Below are positions 6,343-7,601 of a stretch of 7,601 bases of DNA, piece after piece. The stretch comes from an uncultured Collinsella sp. Its GTDB lineage: Bacteria; Actinomycetota; Coriobacteriia; Coriobacteriales; Coriobacteriaceae. The stretch lies in the NCBI GenBank assembly GCA_900543605.1, contig UQSK01000068.1, positions 1 through 7,601 on the forward strand. Direction: 5' to 3'. The number at the start of each line of letters is the position of its first letter. The first letter of the stretch is position 1. The position numbers and the translations under genes were made by a program. The notes below the pieces were generated by a model, which saw only the letters and a program-made list of their open reading frames with translations, did not search any database and was not told where the DNA came from.

Positions 6343-7553
6343 ATGACCGATACCGCCGCAACCCGCCCCTACGGCGTGCTGGGCCGCGTGCTGGGCCACA
6401 GCTATACCCCGACCATCTACAAAGAGCTCGCTGGGCTTGAATACGTGCGTTTTGAACGCGAGCCCGAGGATCTTGAGGCTTTTATGACGGGCGACGAGTG
6501 GGAGGGCGCCAACGTGACCATCCCCTACAAGCGCGCCGTCATGGAGTACCTGGACGAGCTGAGCCCGCTCGCCAAGCGCATGGGAAACGTCAACACCATC
6601 ACGCGCCTGCCTGACGGTCGCCTGCGTGGCGACAATACCGACTACTTTGGTTTTCAGTGCCTGGTCGAGGAGCTGGGGGTTGAGGTTACCGGCAAGAAGG
6701 TCCTCGTGCTTGGCGCTACCGGTGGTGCCGGCACCACGGCAAGCATGGTGCTCGGCGACCTTGGCGCCACCGTGGTGCCCGTGGGCCGCACGAGCGAGGT
6801 CAACTACGGCAACATCGCGCAGCAGTCCGACGCCGCCCTACTCGTCAACTGCACGCCCGCCGGCATGTTCCCCCATTGCCCCGACGCGCCTTGCACGCTC
6901 GAAGGGCTCGATGCGCTCGAAGGCGTTATCGACATTGTCTACAACCCCGCCCGCACGGGCCTGATGCTCGAGGCCGAGCGCCGCGGCATCCCCTGCATCG
7001 GCGGCTTGCTAATGCTCGTGGCCCAAGCGGCACAGGCCGTCGAGCGCTATACCGGCCAGGTCACCCCGCGCGAGCGCATCCTGGACGTAACGGAGCGCTT
7101 GTCACGTCGCGAACAGAACATCGCGCTGATCGGCATGCCGGGTTCGGGCAAAACCCGCGTGGGCGAGCAGATCGCAATGCTGACGGGTCGCGAGCACATC
7201 GACCTGGACCGCGCCCTCGAGGAACGCCTCGGCATGCCCTGTGCCGACTATATCGTCGAGCGCGGCGAGGCGGCCTTCCGCGAGCAGGAGACGGCGGCCC
7301 TGGCCGACATCTCCAAGCGCAGCGGCCTGGTGCTTTCCACCGGCGGCGGCGTGGTCACGCGCGACGAGAACTATCCGCTGCTGCACCAGAACAGCCAGAT
7401 TGTGATGCTCAACCGCAAGCTCGACGAGCTCGCCCACAAGGGCCGCCCCATCACCGCGCGCGACGGCATCGATAAGCTGGCCGAACAGCGCATGCCACGC
7501 TACCGCGCCTGGGCCGACTACATCATCGACTCACGCGACTGCGCCGCCAACAC
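6343..7553 (+). CDS. Shikimate dehydrogenase-shikimate kinase fusion (AroE-AroK), 3'-truncated
   Basis: One chain carrying two successive shikimate-pathway enzymes. Residues 1 to about 245 are shikimate dehydrogenase (3-dehydroshikimate to shikimate, NADPH): GHSYTP (18-23; usually HSxSP), NVTIPYK with catalytic Lys63, VNT with Asn84, GDNTD with Asp100, nucleotide loop GATGGAG (124-130), GRT (148-150) whose Arg suggests NADP, VNCTPAGM (168-175), and GGLLMLVAQAA (220-230). The short substrate domain resembles the compact clostridial AroE. After a roughly 15-residue linker, shikimate kinase starts at about 259: Walker A GMPGSGKT (264-271), shikimate-binding Asp in DLD (287-289), FR (312-313), GGG (334-336), the lid GRP (367-369), and Arg386 of PRYRAWAD. 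The last genuine complete codon is Asn403 (7549-7551); the apparent tail CLLYTSPSPRDA is adapter. Only the final kinase helix and anything beyond are missing. The start abuts the pheA stop. Confidence 0.93.
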
Positions 7554-7601
7554 CTGTCTCTTATACACATCTCCGAGCCCACGAGACGCGTAGTAATCTC
7601 G
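7554..7601 (+). other. Nextera i7-side sequencing adapter (not biological)
   Basis: Library adapter, not genome. Bases 7554-7572 are the inverted Tn5 mosaic end CTGTCTCTTATACACATCT, and 7573-7587 are CCGAGCCCACGAGAC. Bases 7588-7595 (GCGTAGTA) occupy the i7 index position and match what I recall as Nextera XT index N719. Bases 7596-7601 (ATCTCG) begin the P7 oligo. Translation through it produces the false C-terminus CLLYTSPSPRDA with a stop at 7591-7593. Confidence 0.98.

Noticed and set aside
5677..6399. Open frame of 240 codons on the - strand opposite pheA
   Set aside because: Antisense shadow of pheA, whose three domains are intact; no recognisable motif or ribosome binding site.

Overview
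The window is one adapter-flanked piece of bacterial DNA. Bases 1-42 and 7554-7601 are Illumina Nextera (Tn5 tagmentation) library adapter, including both sample indices. The biological insert is about 43-7553. It is GC-rich with strong G/C preference at third codon positions, and all genes lie on the + strand. Gene content, the short clostridial-type AroE fused to a shikimate kinase, the clostridial-type chorismate synthase and TyrA motifs, and high GC together suggest a gut Coriobacteriia bacterium (Collinsella-like). That assignment is inference from recall, not a search result.

Layout: (1) 44-670, the C-terminal 208 residues of a type I-beta DAHP synthase, cut at its 5' end by the fragment edge; (2) 674-1588, prephenate dehydrogenase (tyrA); (3) 1625-2731, 3-dehydroquinate synthase (aroB); (4) 2725-4044, EPSP synthase (aroA); (5) 4046-5143, chorismate synthase (aroC); (6) 5197-6342, bifunctional chorismate mutase/prephenate dehydratase with ACT domain (pheA); (7) 6343-7553, a shikimate dehydrogenase-shikimate kinase fusion (aroE-aroK), cut at its 3' end. 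Spacings between successive genes are 3, 36, -7, 1, 53 and 0 nt, so this is almost certainly one operon. There is no gene-free stretch above 60 bases. I see no RNA gene, CRISPR, transposon, promoter or intrinsic terminator.

Together the genes run from PEP plus erythrose-4-phosphate to chorismate (DAHP synthase, AroB, AroE, AroK, AroA, AroC) and on to phenylpyruvate (PheA) and 4-hydroxyphenylpyruvate (TyrA). The one common-pathway step absent is 3-dehydroquinate dehydratase. A final aminotransferase is also absent. The visible allosteric site is the ACT domain of PheA; TyrA has none, and any regulatory domain of the DAHP synthase lies beyond the left edge.

I do not see a previously undescribed biological system here. 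The most important point for a user of this record is the untrimmed adapter, which creates false protein termini at both ends. Secondary points are the AroE-AroK fusion, the zero-gap same-frame TAG/ATG junction between pheA and aroE-aroK, the preference for TAG stops, and the non-canonical residues in the EPSP synthase glyphosate-contact loop.
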